Assembly (NCBI GenBank): GCA_013373125.1
Contig: JABXIK010000021.1
Coordinates: 1 to 44,585, forward strand
Reading direction: 5' to 3'
DNA from: Gammaproteobacteria bacterium
GTDB taxonomy: Bacteria; Pseudomonadota; Gammaproteobacteria; Pseudomonadales; Oceanobacteraceae
DNA length: 44,585 nucleotides
The translations under genes and the position numbers were made by a program. The notes beneath the pieces are model-generated. The model made no database searches. It saw only the letters and a program-made list of their open reading frames with translations, and was not told where the DNA came from. This document shows, in pieces, positions 19,433-29,115 of the stretch; position 1 is the stretch's first letter; each line of letters starts with the position of its first letter.

Positions 19433-20650
19433 TTGTCTGTACTGCTGCTGCAAGGTCCTTTAGGCCCATTTTTTAAACACCTCTCGGATGCTTTTCGTAA
19501 GGTAGGCCATTCCGTACATAAGATCAACTTTAATGGTGGGGATACGGCTTACTATCAAAGTGACTCGATCAATTATCAAGGGCAGCCAAAAGACTGGTCT
19601 CATTTTTTAACGGACGTTATCAAAGATAAATCTGTATCCTTAGTTTTGGCATATGGTGATTGCCGTTTTTATCATCACGAGGCTAAACGTATTTGTGCGA
19701 ATCTAGGTATTTTGTATGTTGCTTTAGAAGAAGGCTATTTAAGACCTAACTACATTACGTTAGAAGTGGGAGGGGTAAATGGCCACAGCCCTATAAAGCA
19801 TTCCGGTGTTGAGGCTTATCAGCCGATGCACACCATCCATGATGAAATCATCATTCCTAATAACTTTATGAAGCGGATTCGCTACGTTATTAAGTATTAT
19901 GTTTCCAGAGAATTAAAGCATCACCAGTTTCGTTTTTATCAGCATCATCGTACATACAGTTCCTTTATGGATGCGGTATTGTGGACAAGAGCGTACTGGC
20001 GTAAGCATTTGTATAAGTGGATTGAGCCCACAGTTAAAACATTAACTAAGAGTCATGATTTCTTTCTTGTGCCATTGCAAGTGCATAACGATGCGCAAAT
20101 AGAATTTCATAGTCAGTATGATTCTATTGAGGCGTTTATCAAAAATGTGATGATTTCATTCGCGCAAAGTAAATCGGCAGATCGGTTGATCTTTAAGCAT
20201 CATCCAATGGATCGTGGTCACGTGCTTTATACAAAATATATTAAGACGCTGGCAAATGAATTAGGCATATCTAATCAAGTTCAATATATCCATGATCAAC
20301 ATTTACCAACACTCTTACAGGCGTGTAAGGGGGTGGTGACAATCAACAGTACAACGGCGTTACAGGCGTTTTATCATGGTGCTGCTGTAAAGGTGATGGG
20401 TTCGGCGTTTTATGATATGCCGGGATTAACTGATCAGAAATCTCTTGAAGAGTTTTGGCACAATCCTCAAAAACCGGATATGGAATTTGCAGATCGTTTT
20501 CGTGGCTATTTGTTGTATCACGGCCAAATTAACGGCAGTTTTTATTGCTTGTTTCGTTTTACTTGCGAAAACATTGTGCGCTATATGCAAGAGCATGGAA
20601 TGCTGTATTCGCCACAAGATCTTCCGGGAAAAGCTACTTGGGATAAATAG
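19433..20650 (+). CDS. kpsS: Capsule Kdo transferase KpsS (linker initiation)
   Basis: This single-domain Kdo transferase adds the first beta-Kdo to lyso-phosphatidylglycerol before KpsC. The 405 residues begin SVLLLQGPLGPFFKHL, the family's N-terminal pattern (LQGPxGPFF). EEGYLRPNYIT, FKHHPMDRG and TINSTTALQAFYHG follow. The start is TTG at 19433: a TAGGAG ribosome site six bases upstream fits it and no ATG is near. The last gene of the capsule locus; convergent with the pagL-like gene 38 bp away. Confidence 0.92.
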   Translation: MSVLLLQGPLGPFFKHLSDAFRKVGHSVHKINFNGGDTAYYQSDSINYQGQPKDWSHFLTDVIKDKSVSLVLAYGDCRFYHHEAKRICANLGILYVALEEGYLRPNYITLEVGGVNGHSPIKHSGVEAYQPMHTIHDEIIIPNNFMKRIRYVIKYYVSRELKHHQFRFYQHHRTYSSFMDAVLWTRAYWRKHLYKWIEPTVKTLTKSHDFFLVPLQVHNDAQIEFHSQYDSIEAFIKNVMISFAQSKSADRLIFKHHPMDRGHVLYTKYIKTLANELGISNQVQYIHDQHLPTLLQACKGVVTINSTTALQAFYHGAAVKVMGSAFYDMPGLTDQKSLEEFWHNPQKPDMEFADRFRGYLLYHGQINGSFYCLFRFTCENIVRYMQEHGMLYSPQDLPGKATWDK

Positions 20651-20688
20651 CCATCTACACTTTCATCCTTGAATAGAGTAGAAGCAAT

Positions 20689-21255
20689 TTAAAAGTTAAT
20701 ACCTAGGGTGATGGTATGGGTTTCAAGCGCTGGATTGTATTCATACACATCCCCGTTGCTCATGTGTTGCCACATGTAGCTGGCAAATGTGTTGATGGTT
20801 AGATTACTCTTTATCCCAAATCCATAAGTCCACTGAACTGGGCCACCGTAACGTTTACGACCAAAATCATCACGAGTTAAGTAGTGTACTTTTCCGTGGG
20901 CGGTGAAATGCAAATTGCCGTTGGAGCCGCCAATGGGAATGCTCATGGCTGGGCCGAACCCGTAAACATATCCTTTTTCCTCTCCTACATTTAGTTGACT
21001 TACGCTTAATTCAAACGCAGGTGTAATCAACGAGCCTGTAATGGGGTGTAGCCGATGTTGTATGTAAACTTCTTTAGTGTTGATAGGCACAACTTGTTTA
21101 CTGCTCGGTGAGCCATAGCGTAAACCTAATGTGTTTTTCAAAAGCATATTGGCGATCAGTTCATCCACTTTGGCGTCTGATACATAGTTGTCAGCGTGCG
21201 CGAGCGAGATGCAAAGACTAAAGGTTAAGGTGAGTAAGCTGATGATCGATTTCAT
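20689..21255 (-). CDS. Lipid A 3-O-deacylase, PagL-like outer-membrane protein
   Basis: The 188 residues start with a clean signal peptide (about 1-21, cut after AHA) and end in Phe, as outer-membrane beta-barrels do. The last quarter has H164-x-S166 (QHMSNG) and E178 (NPALE). The spacing between His, Ser and Glu (2 and 14 residues from His) is the same as in the PagL catalytic triad, which removes the 3-O acyl chain of lipid A. Alternating glycine/aromatic strands fill the rest. It lies next to the capsule locus but on the opposite strand. A 9-bp inverted repeat stands 26 bp upstream of the start (21281-21322). Confidence 0.75.
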   Translation of the reverse strand: MKSIISLLTLTFSLCISLAHADNYVSDAKVDELIANMLLKNTLGLRYGSPSSKQVVPINTKEVYIQHRLHPITGSLITPAFELSVSQLNVGEEKGYVYGFGPAMSIPIGGSNGNLHFTAHGKVHYLTRDDFGRKRYGGPVQWTYGFGIKSNLTINTFASYMWQHMSNGDVYEYNPALETHTITLGINF

Positions 21256-21280
21256 AACAACGTCCTAATGGTTACGAATC

Positions 21281-21322
21281 GACCTGCATCCTTTGCAGTA
21301 GCGGGGATAAATTATGCAGGTC
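21281..21322. promoter_or_regulatory. Inverted repeat upstream of the pagL-like gene
   Basis: GACCTGCAT (21281-21289) and ATGCAGGTC (21314-21322) are perfect arms around 24 bp. It could be an operator or a leader hairpin for the minus-strand gene. The rest of the 299-bp gap has two copies of TTGACGCTT (about 21430 and 21460) and nothing coding. Confidence 0.4.
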
Positions 21323-21507
21323 CTTATCAGTGAGATTAGACAGTCCCTGACAGATTGCTCGCTATGTTGCAAAAAGGTCTAATAAAATAACAATACATTA
21401 CGCTTAGTCAGATGGTGCCATTTTCCATGCTTAATTGACGCTTTTTTGTGTCTAAAGTTTGACGCTTAGGAGGATATTAAAAGAGGTGGGGGTTTTAGGG
21501 TGAACAC

Positions 21508-21531
21508 AAAACAAGAGCCATGAGGCTCTTG
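21508..21531 (-). terminator. Terminator after the 118-residue exported protein gene
   Basis: A perfect 8-bp stem CAAGAGCC / GGCTCTTG with loop ATGA. Read on the minus strand it is followed by TTTTG, so it ends the gene at 21555-21911. Confidence 0.7.
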
Positions 21532-21554
21532 TACGCAATAACGCTGGCTGCAAA

Positions 21555-21911
21555 TTAGAAATTTACAAATACCTGCCATTTAGATTGAGCCGCTTCCATT
21601 AACTCCCCTTGTTTAGGCTCAATAGACCACTGAGTGAAAATGCTCGGCGCTAACTGTTGCACAATCCCCACACCGAAGTTTTGAGACTGTTCAAATGCTA
21701 AAGAGTCCGCCTCTTGTGTGGTTTCGAGGCTGATATAGCCTACCAGTTGTGCAGAGCCTTGCGCACCGCCGATGACCCAGTTGGTTTGCACGATTCGGGT
21801 TTGGCTGTCTAAATTATTCTGGGTGTTTTGCCAGACCTGCCATTCTTGTGCGCCTGCCGCTTGTGCATAGGCGACCAGAACGAGAATTAAGCTGGCGAGA
21901 ATGGATTTCAT
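21555..21911 (-). CDS. Small exported protein of unknown function
   Basis: The 118 residues begin with a signal peptide (MKSILASLILVLVAYAQA, cut near AGA-QE). The mature part of about 97 residues is rich in Gln, Ser and Trp, with short alternating stretches (TNWVIGGAQGSAQLVGYISLE), and ends WQVFVNF. That C-terminal Phe is the kind recognised by the barrel-assembly machinery, so a small outer-membrane barrel or surface-associated protein is possible. I do not recognise a family. A terminator follows, so it is a single-gene unit. Confidence 0.6.
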   Translation of the reverse strand: MKSILASLILVLVAYAQAAGAQEWQVWQNTQNNLDSQTRIVQTNWVIGGAQGSAQLVGYISLETTQEADSLAFEQSQNFGVGIVQQLAPSIFTQWSIEPKQGELMEAAQSKWQVFVNF

Positions 21912-22104
21912 AGGTGACTCCTTGCCAAGGTTGTTTATCTATTAATAACTTTAGTTCAAGGCAGAAAAAGACGATTAAGAAATCGTGCTATGGAGAAAAA
22001 CAAGCTAATAGGCGTTTCGCTCATAGCTTGGCGTTCTTTTGAATGTTTGGATTTTGTAAGTGCTCGCTTACTTTGAGGGAGCTTATTATGAAAGCGATAG
22101 GCAT

Positions 22105-22133
22105 AAAAAAAGCCAGCATAGCTGGCTTTTTTT
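22105..22133. terminator. Bidirectional terminator after rpsT
   Basis: A perfect 13-bp stem AAAAAAAGCCAGC / GCTGGCTTTTTTT with loop ATA. It ends the minus-strand rpsT transcript. The 21912-22104 stretch to its left holds only a short GTAAG/CTTAC dyad and no convincing gene. Confidence 0.88.
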
Positions 22134-22165
22134 ATTGGGTTGCTTATCAACCCTGCGCAGAGCGA

Positions 22166-22432
22166 TTAGCCTTTAAGGGCAACAACCGCAGCGTTCAAAC
22201 GGCTCTTAACACGTGCCGCTTTGTTTTTGTGCATGATGCCTTTAGTAACCATTTTGTCTACGAAAGGTGTAGCAGCTACTAGTGCTGCTTGAGCGTCGTC
22301 GTAGTTCTTAGTTTCGATGGCTGCACGTACTTTCTTGATGTAAGTACGAACCATAGAACGTAGGCTAGCGTTATGAGAGCGACGGTTAACCGCCTGACGA
22401 GCGCGTTTACGTGATCCAGCTGAATTTGCCAC
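22166..22432 (-). CDS. rpsT: 30S ribosomal protein S20
   Basis: The protein is 88 residues and very basic, starting MANSAGSRKRARQAVNRRSHNAS, the typical S20 N-terminus, with NKAARVKSRLNAAVVAL near the end. It binds 16S rRNA early in 30S assembly. It is divergent from murJ, a conserved order in Gammaproteobacteria. A near-consensus promoter lies at 22482-22510 and a terminator at 22105-22133. Confidence 0.97.
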   Translation of the reverse strand: MANSAGSRKRARQAVNRRSHNASLRSMVRTYIKKVRAAIETKNYDDAQAALVAATPFVDKMVTKGIMHKNKAARVKSRLNAAVVALKG

Positions 22433-22481
22433 TATCAGGCTCCTTCGAATAAGTGTGTTTACAATAAATTAAGGGTGCCGA

Positions 22482-22510
22482 ATTATCCGGAGTAGCGGCC
22501 TTTTTGTCAA
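22482..22510 (-). promoter_or_regulatory. rpsT promoter
   Basis: On the minus strand TTGACA (22510-22505) and GATAAT (22487-22482) are 17 bp apart, a strong sigma-70 promoter about 50 bp before the rpsT start. Confidence 0.8.
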
Positions 22511-22608
22511 ACCCTTTGTCTCAATCCGCCGAATTCTTATTTAGGGCTCGTGCCATAAGGGCTGTAGCACTACAATACGACGCAAATTAAATATAAAAAT
22601 GTTGATGT

Positions 22609-24183
22609 ATGAACACCCCGGATCAGCCTACAACCCCCACACCTAAGCCTGAAAGCAGTAGTTTGTTGAGGTCTTCCTCTATTGTCAGTGTCATGACCTT
22701 GTTGTCACGGGTTCTGGGATTGGCGCGAGATATATTAGTGGCGTCTTACTTTGGTGCCCGCGCAGATGCCTTTTTTGTGGCGTTTAAAATACCGAATTTC
22801 TTTCGCCGCTTATTTGCCGAAGGGGCATTTAGCGTGGCATTTGTGCCGGTTCTATCTGAATACAAGGTGCAAGAAAAGGATGTAAAGTCCTTGGTTAGGG
22901 CGGTTTCGGGCACGTTGTTAGGCATATTAGGGCCCTTTACGATTTTGGCGGTGGCTACCGCGCCCCTACTGACCTGGGTATTTGCGCCGGGTTTTGCATC
23001 GGACCCTGCTAAGTTTGCCCTGACGTCTGAGCTTTTGCGCATCACTTTTCCGTATCTATTATTGATCAGCCTGACCGCGTTTTATGGCAGTGTGTTGAAT
23101 ACTTATGGCAATTTCGCCATTCCGGCCATTACGCCGGTGCTGTTAAATCTATGCCTGATCCTAGCCACATTTTATTTCACGCCTTGGTTTGAAGAACCGC
23201 TCATGGCGTTAGCTTGGGGGGTGATGCTGGCTGGTGTGGTGCAGCTAGGCTTTCAGTTGCCGTTTGTCATGCGCCTTGGATTACTGGCTTTACCTAAGCC
23301 TGCGTTTCAGGATTCCGGGGTTAAGCGCATTCTAGTATTGATGGTGCCAGCATTATTTGGGGTGTCAGTTAGTCAGATAAACCTGCTTTTGGATGTGCTT
23401 CTTGCATCGTTCTTACAGGCAGGTTCTGTGAGCTGGTTGTACTACTCAGATCGTCTGTCACAGTTGCCTCTGGGAGTATTTGCCATTGCCATTGCTGTGG
23501 TGATCTTGCCTAATTTATCCAAAAAGCATGCAGCTAAGGATCAGCAACAATTTAACGCGACCCTAGATTGGGGAATCCGCATGGTATTGCTCATTGGTGT
23601 GCCGTCGGCATTAGCGCTCATCGTTTTGGCAACCCCGCTTATGGCGACCATATTTTATCGTGGCGAAATTACCGAATTTGACGTGCAAAATATGTCCTTA
23701 AGCTTAATGGCCTATGGGGCGGGGTTGTTGGCTTTTATGTTAATAAAAGTACTCGCTCCTGGGTTTTATGCACGCCAAGACACTAAAACTCCAGTCAAAA
23801 TCGGCATTCGGGCCATGGTGGCCAACATGGTGTTTAACTTGCCTTTGGTCTTGTTGTTAGCTCATACCGGGCTGGCCTTGGCCACCACATTATCGGCGTA
23901 TTTGAATGCCTTCTGGTTATTTTGGGGTTTAAAGAAAGCCGGTTTCTATACGCCGCAAACTGGCTGGGGTAAATGGGTTTTGCGCATTCTTATGTCTAAC
24001 GGAGTGATGGTGGCCGTGATCTTTGCGCTTAATCCAGAAACCCAAGCTTGGATGGACTTTTCTGAGTGGCAGCGAATCGCTTGGATGAGTGCGCTGGTCG
24101 GTGCGGGTGTGGTCAGTTACGGGGGCAGTTTATTGATATTAGGTGTGCGCCCTCGCCACTTAAGCGCCAGAGCACAAGATTAA
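22609..24183 (+). CDS. murJ: Lipid II flippase MurJ (MviN)
   Basis: It moves the peptidoglycan precursor lipid II across the inner membrane. The 524 residues carry about 14 hydrophobic segments and the family N-terminus (SVMTLLSRVLGLARDILVAS, FGARADAFFVAFKIPNFFRRLFAEGAFS). Conserved charged residues in these segments (R near 38, D near 45, R near 52) line the central cavity in known MurJ. The N-terminal 15 residues are a Pro/Thr-rich extension. The ribosome site is weak. It heads the murJ-ribF-ileS-lspA-fkpB-ispH run. Confidence 0.95.
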   Translation: MNTPDQPTTPTPKPESSSLLRSSSIVSVMTLLSRVLGLARDILVASYFGARADAFFVAFKIPNFFRRLFAEGAFSVAFVPVLSEYKVQEKDVKSLVRAVSGTLLGILGPFTILAVATAPLLTWVFAPGFASDPAKFALTSELLRITFPYLLLISLTAFYGSVLNTYGNFAIPAITPVLLNLCLILATFYFTPWFEEPLMALAWGVMLAGVVQLGFQLPFVMRLGLLALPKPAFQDSGVKRILVLMVPALFGVSVSQINLLLDVLLASFLQAGSVSWLYYSDRLSQLPLGVFAIAIAVVILPNLSKKHAAKDQQQFNATLDWGIRMVLLIGVPSALALIVLATPLMATIFYRGEITEFDVQNMSLSLMAYGAGLLAFMLIKVLAPGFYARQDTKTPVKIGIRAMVANMVFNLPLVLLLAHTGLALATTLSAYLNAFWLFWGLKKAGFYTPQTGWGKWVLRILMSNGVMVAVIFALNPETQAWMDFSEWQRIAWMSALVGAGVVSYGGSLLILGVRPRHLSARAQD

Positions 24184-24272
24184 TCACAGTATTGTGAGTT
24201 CATTGGCCCCCAACGGCTATTCACTGGGGCCAGCCTCCTCTATAATGCGAGCTTTTATTTTGCCGTTGTACT

Positions 24273-25199
24273 ATGCAGTTTTTCCGCTCGTTACATAATA
24301 TCCAGCCCTATGCACAAGGTTGTGTTCTGACCATTGGTAACTTCGATGGCGTTCACCTTGGGCATCAGCAGGTATTGAATAAGCTGAAAAAAGCAGCCGA
24401 TTCATTGGGCTTGCCGGCGGTGGTGATGATTTTTGAGCCTCAGCCTAAAGAGTGGTTTGACGCAACGAGCGCGCCAGCACGATTAAGCACTTTGGCTGAA
24501 AAAATTCAGCTACTTAAAGAGCAAGGCATAGAGGCATTGGCCTGTATGGCATTTAACCAACGTTTACGTGGTTTAAGTGCAGAGGCGTTTGTGCAGCAAG
24601 TGTTAGTGGGTGGCCTAAATGTCAAAGCCCTCATTGTTGGGGATGACTTTCGTTTTGGTTGCGATCGCAGTGGTGATTTTGCCTACCTAAAACTCAGTGG
24701 TGAGAAATTAGGTTTCAGCGTGGAAGACACGCGTACGGTGGAACAAGCTGGGGAGCGCGTGAGTAGCACCCTGGTGCGTCAAGCGTTAGAACAAGCGGAC
24801 TTGGATCTAGCCTCTAGTTTGCTGGGTCGCGAATACAGTATTTCGGGTCGTGTGGCCCATGGGCAAAAATTGGCGCGTACCTTTGGTGTGCCAACTGCCA
24901 ATGTTTTATTAAAGCGCAATCACACCCCTTTGGTCGGCGTGTTTGCGGTGGAAGTGCTTACCCTTAGCGGTAAGTTTAATGGGGTGGCCAATATTGGAAT
25001 GCGCCCCACAGTAGGTGGTAGTACACCTATTTTAGAGCCTCACTTATTTGGCTTTGCCGGGGATTTATATGGGCAACGAATTCAAGTGACGTTCAAACAT
25101 AAAATACGAGATGAACAGCGCTTTAATGGACTCGATGAACTTAAAGCCGCCATTCTCAACGATATTCAATTGGCCAAGGCCTATTTTAACGAACAGTAA
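24273..25199 (+). CDS. ribF: Bifunctional riboflavin kinase / FAD synthetase
   Basis: It makes FMN and then FAD from riboflavin. The 308 residues have an N-terminal nucleotidyltransferase domain ([13 protein letters not shown] at about 21-33; [14 protein letters not shown]) and a C-terminal kinase domain (about 186-308: [44 protein letters not shown]). The 89-bp gap before it holds a GGCCCC/GGGGCC hairpin and a TATAAT at 24241-24246 with no good -35 box. ileS starts eight bases after the stop. Confidence 0.96.
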   Translation: MQFFRSLHNIQPYAQGCVLTIGNFDGVHLGHQQVLNKLKKAADSLGLPAVVMIFEPQPKEWFDATSAPARLSTLAEKIQLLKEQGIEALACMAFNQRLRGLSAEAFVQQVLVGGLNVKALIVGDDFRFGCDRSGDFAYLKLSGEKLGFSVEDTRTVEQAGERVSSTLVRQALEQADLDLASSLLGREYSISGRVAHGQKLARTFGVPTANVLLKRNHTPLVGVFAVEVLTLSGKFNGVANIGMRPTVGGSTPILEPHLFGFAGDLYGQRIQVTFKHKIRDEQRFNGLDELKAAILNDIQLAKAYFNEQ

Positions 25200-25207
25200 G
25201 AGCCAAA

Positions 25208-28126
25208 ATGACCGACTATAAATCGACACTGAACCTTCCTGAAACCGACTTCCCAATGCGTGGGAACTTGGCGCAGCGTGAGCCAGCTACTTTGAAAAAG
25301 TGGCACGAAATGGATTTGTATCAAGCCATTCGTAATGCCCGTTCAGGTCGTGACAAATTCATTTTGCATGATGGCCCTCCGTACGCCAACGGTGATATTC
25401 ACATTGGTCACTCTGTGAATAAAATCCTAAAAGACATCATCATTAAGTCGCAAACCTTAAGTGGTAAGGACGCTCCTTACATTCCAGGTTGGGACTGCCA
25501 TGGTTTGCCAATTGAATTAAATGTTGAAAAACAAATTGGTAAAGCCGGCGTTGCCGTGGATGCGAAAACGTTCCGCCAAAAATGTCGCGAGTATGCACAA
25601 ACCCAAGTGGATGGTCAGCGTAACGATTTTAAACGTTTGATGGTGCTTGGGGATTGGGATCGTCCATACCTGACGATGGATTTTAAATTCGAAGCCAACA
25701 TCATTCGCACCCTAGGTCGTATCATCAATAACGGTCACCTACACAAGGGTGAAAAGCCGGTTAATTGGTGTATGGATTGCGGTTCGGCTTTGGCAGAAGC
25801 GGAAGTGGAATACCAAGATAAAAAATCCGTATCCATCGATGTGAAATTTGCGTTTAAAAATACGGCGGATTTGTTAGCGAAATTTGCGCTTACACAAACA
25901 GCGGAAAAAGATGCTGCAGACTATGCAAGCAAAACGGCAAGCATTGTTATCTGGACCACCACACCTTGGACCTTACCTGCAAACGAAGCGGTATCGGTTC
26001 ATCCAGAAATCGAATACGCCTTGGTGCATTTAAAAGAAGCGGACGAATTAGTTTTATTGGCGACGGATCTTGTAAGCGATGCTATGTCTCGTTACGGCAT
26101 CGAAGCAGACAGCTATGAAACCATTGGCTTTGCCAAAGGCGCTGACTTTGGTTGGGTTGAAGGTGAAACCGAAACCGCACCATTTAGTGTTAAGCATCCA
26201 TTTATGTCAGCTAACGACGGCAGTGCTGAAAAATACGTGCCTATTATTACTGGTCTGCACGTAACTGCAGATTCGGGTACAGGTTCTGTTCATACGGCGC
26301 CTTTCCACGGTGCGGATGACTATGTGGTATCGAATAAATTTGGTATTACCTCAGAAGCCATGTTGGTAAACGCTGAAGGTTTGTTTATTGAAAATCCAGC
26401 GTTAAGTGCGCTAGAGCTTTCCGGTTTAAGTGTTGCCGATAAAGGTAATTTCAAAGTACTGGGTATTTTGAATGAAAAAGGTGCGCTACTTAAGAAACAA
26501 AACCTAACACATAGTTACCCACACTGCTGGCGCCATAAATCGCCAATTATTTTCCGTGCAACGCCACAATGGTTCATCTCCATGAAGCAAAACGGTTTAC
26601 TTGAGCAAGCCATGCACGAAGTGGAAAATTCCGTTGATTGGCGTCCAAGCTGGGGTAAAGCACGTATCGAAGCCATGATGGGTTCGCGTCCTGATTGGTG
26701 TATCTCACGCCAACGTACTTGGGGTGTGCCAATCACGTTATTTGTGAATAAAGTCACTGGTGAATTGCATCCAAATACTAAAGACTTGATCGAAACGGTT
26801 GCCAAAAAAGTAGAAGGCGAAGGCATCGATGCTTGGTTTGATCTAGAGCCAGCTGAGCTGTTAGGCAGCGAAGCGGATGATTATCAAAAAATCACTGACA
26901 CCTTGGACGTTTGGTTTGATTCTGGTGTCACCCACGCAGCGGTATTAGAAGAGCGCGAAGAATTACACGTACCTGCAGATTTATATTTGGAAGGTTCAGA
27001 CCAACACCGTGGTTGGTTCCAGTCGTCCATGCTGACCAGTGTGGGTGCTCGTGGTAAAGCGCCATACAAAACCGTATTAACACACGGCTTCACCGTTGAC
27101 GGTGAAGGCAAAAAAATGTCGAAGTCATTAGGTAACACAGTGTCACCACAAGACGTGGTAAACAAGTTAGGCGCTGACATTTTACGTTTGTGGGTGGCAT
27201 CAACCGATTACTCCAGCGAAATGACGGTCAGTGATCAGATTTTAAATCGTACGGCGGATTCTTATCGCCGTATCCGTAATACCATGCGTTTCTTGTTGGC
27301 CAACATTAATGGTTTCGAACCTAAGCAACACATGATGGCGGCTGAAGAATTACTACCTTTAGATGCTTGGATTGTGGATCAAGCCAACAAGCTTCAAGGC
27401 GAAATCACAAATCATTACAATGAATATCAGTTGATCAACATCTATCAAAAACTGCATCACTTCTGTGTTAACGAATTGGGTGGTTTCTACTTAGATGTGA
27501 TTAAAGATCGTCAGTACACCACGCAAAAAGATTCTGTGGCGCGTCGCTCGGCACAAACTGCGCTTTACCATGTTGCAGAAGCCATGGTGCGTTGGATGGC
27601 GCCTATCTTAAGCTTCACGGCAGAAGAAGCCTGGGAACAAATGCCTGCACCTGTTAACGGTGAGCGTGAAGCCAGCGTATTGCTAAGTGAATGGTATGGT
27701 GAATTGTTCGCCGCGAAAAATGCACAATTTGATGATGCATTCTGGCGTCGCATCATGACGGTGAAAACCGAAGTGAACAAATTGCTAGAAAAAGCCCGTA
27801 ACGAAAAAACCGTGGGTGCCAGTTTAGGTGCAGAAGTGACCCTTTATGTAGATGGTCAATTAGCACAAGACCTTGCAAGCCTTGGAGATGAGCTACGTTT
27901 CGTGACGATTACCTCTACGGCTGATGTAAAAGCATTTGATGCGAATTTAGGTGAAGCCACTGAAATCGAAGGCTTACGCGTATCGGTTGTGGCTAGCGAA
28001 CATGAGAAATGTGAGCGTTGCTGGCATCACCGTGAAGACGTAGGTGCTAACAAAGAGCATGAACACTTGTGCGGTCGCTGCGTAGAAAACGTAGCCGGTG
28101 AAGGCGAACACAGGGCTTACGCTTAA
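25208..28126 (+). CDS. ileS: Isoleucyl-tRNA synthetase
   Basis: The enzyme charges tRNA-Ile and edits valine. The 972 residues include the class I HIGH motif as HIGH (in [12 protein letters not shown], near 66-69), the editing domain around 200-400 ([22 protein letters not shown]), KMSKS in [10 protein letters not shown], and a C-terminal zinc knuckle with CERCW and CGRC. The length and zinc site match the bacterial-type enzyme (ileS1-like). Its stop overlaps the lspA start (TAATG). Confidence 0.97.
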   Translation: MTDYKSTLNLPETDFPMRGNLAQREPATLKKWHEMDLYQAIRNARSGRDKFILHDGPPYANGDIHIGHSVNKILKDIIIKSQTLSGKDAPYIPGWDCHGLPIELNVEKQIGKAGVAVDAKTFRQKCREYAQTQVDGQRNDFKRLMVLGDWDRPYLTMDFKFEANIIRTLGRIINNGHLHKGEKPVNWCMDCGSALAEAEVEYQDKKSVSIDVKFAFKNTADLLAKFALTQTAEKDAADYASKTASIVIWTTTPWTLPANEAVSVHPEIEYALVHLKEADELVLLATDLVSDAMSRYGIEADSYETIGFAKGADFGWVEGETETAPFSVKHPFMSANDGSAEKYVPIITGLHVTADSGTGSVHTAPFHGADDYVVSNKFGITSEAMLVNAEGLFIENPALSALELSGLSVADKGNFKVLGILNEKGALLKKQNLTHSYPHCWRHKSPIIFRATPQWFISMKQNGLLEQAMHEVENSVDWRPSWGKARIEAMMGSRPDWCISRQRTWGVPITLFVNKVTGELHPNTKDLIETVAKKVEGEGIDAWFDLEPAELLGSEADDYQKITDTLDVWFDSGVTHAAVLEEREELHVPADLYLEGSDQHRGWFQSSMLTSVGARGKAPYKTVLTHGFTVDGEGKKMSKSLGNTVSPQDVVNKLGADILRLWVASTDYSSEMTVSDQILNRTADSYRRIRNTMRFLLANINGFEPKQHMMAAEELLPLDAWIVDQANKLQGEITNHYNEYQLINIYQKLHHFCVNELGGFYLDVIKDRQYTTQKDSVARRSAQTALYHVAEAMVRWMAPILSFTAEEAWEQMPAPVNGEREASVLLSEWYGELFAAKNAQFDDAFWRRIMTVKTEVNKLLEKARNEKTVGASLGAEVTLYVDGQLAQDLASLGDELRFVTITSTADVKAFDANLGEATEIEGLRVSVVASEHEKCERCWHHREDVGANKEHEHLCGRCVENVAGEGEHRAYA

Positions 28127-28656
28127 TGTTAATGAACTATCTTCGTAACCAATTAACAGGTTTACAAGTTTCGCGCTTGAAATGGCTATGGTTAGCGGTG
28201 CTAACCATAATCTTGGATTTTGCCACGAAACAAATGGCTGAAAACTTTTTAGAGTATGCCCAGCCAATTTACGTTTTGCCTGTATTTGATCTCACCTTGC
28301 TATACAACAAAGGCGCAGCATTTAGTTTTTTAGCCAATGAGAGCGGCTGGCAGCGTTGGTTCTTCACCATTATCGCGATCTCTGTCAGTGGTGTATTGTG
28401 CGTGTGGTTAATGAAGCTTAAAGAAACTGAAAAGTGGTTGGCTATCGCATTGGCTTTGGTGATTGGTGGTGCGTTAGGTAATTTATATGATCGTTTAGTG
28501 TACGGTCATGTGGTGGATTTTATTCATCTACATTGGGGAAATAAATATTTCCCTGCATTCAATATTGCGGATAGTGCCATCTCTGTGGGTGCTGTTATGT
28601 TGTTGATCGACAGTTTATTTTTACAGAAAAAATCCACGTCGAATTCATCCAATTAA
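28126..28656 (+). CDS. lspA: Lipoprotein signal peptidase
   Basis: This inner-membrane aspartic protease cuts prolipoproteins before the lipidated cysteine. The 176 residues have four membrane segments and the catalytic aspartates in NLYDRLVYGHVVDFI and FNIADSAI. LYNKGAAFSFL is another conserved block. The start overlaps the ileS stop, so translation is coupled. Confidence 0.96.
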   Translation: MLMNYLRNQLTGLQVSRLKWLWLAVLTIILDFATKQMAENFLEYAQPIYVLPVFDLTLLYNKGAAFSFLANESGWQRWFFTIIAISVSGVLCVWLMKLKETEKWLAIALALVIGGALGNLYDRLVYGHVVDFIHLHWGNKYFPAFNIADSAISVGAVMLLIDSLFLQKKSTSNSSN

Positions 28657-28671
28657 AGTGAAGTTTTGGTT

Positions 28672-29106
28672 ATGCAGATCGCTCAAGGTAAACAAGTTCA
28701 GTTACATTTCGCCCTAAAGTTGGATGATGGTCAGGTGGTGGATTCCACGTTTGATCGTCAGCCCGCTACATTAGTGGTAGGCGATGGTAATCTGCCTGAA
28801 GGCTTTGAAGAATTAATCATTGGCTTAGAAGCCGGTGATAAAAAGAGTTTTGTGGTGCCGCCAGAAAAAGCATTCGCGCAACCAAACCCTAATAATATTC
28901 AACACATGAAACGCAGTGATTTTGCGGCGGATATGGATTTAGAAGTGGGCATGGTGGTGTCCTTCGCCGATGCAAACAACGCAGAACTTCCCGGTGTGAT
29001 TAAACAAGTTGAAGACAATCTGGTTATTGTGGATTTCAACCATCCGTTAGCGGGTAAAGCATTGACGTTCGATGTTGAAATTTTAGACGTGAACGAGAAC
29101 CAATAG
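28672..29106 (+). CDS. fkpB: FKBP-type peptidyl-prolyl isomerase (SlpA type)
   Basis: This cytoplasmic folding helper has an FKBP fold with an inserted IF/chaperone flap. The start is placed at ATG 28672 (144 residues); a TTG two codons upstream has no better ribosome site. The sequence runs QVQLHFALKLDDGQVVDSTF, FEELIIGLEAGDKKSF, then DFNHPLAGKALTFDVEILDV, the C-terminal signature of SlpA-type FKBPs. It lies between lspA and ispH as in many Gammaproteobacteria; ispH starts 9 bp after it. Confidence 0.94.
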   Translation: MQIAQGKQVQLHFALKLDDGQVVDSTFDRQPATLVVGDGNLPEGFEELIIGLEAGDKKSFVVPPEKAFAQPNPNNIQHMKRSDFAADMDLEVGMVVSFADANNAELPGVIKQVEDNLVIVDFNHPLAGKALTFDVEILDVNENQ

Positions 29107-29115
29107 GAGCTGAGC

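Noticed and set aside
21956..22282. Short open frames on both strands around the rpsT terminator
   Set aside because: They run through the perfect terminator hairpin or antisense to rpsT and show no protein-like conservation that I recognise.
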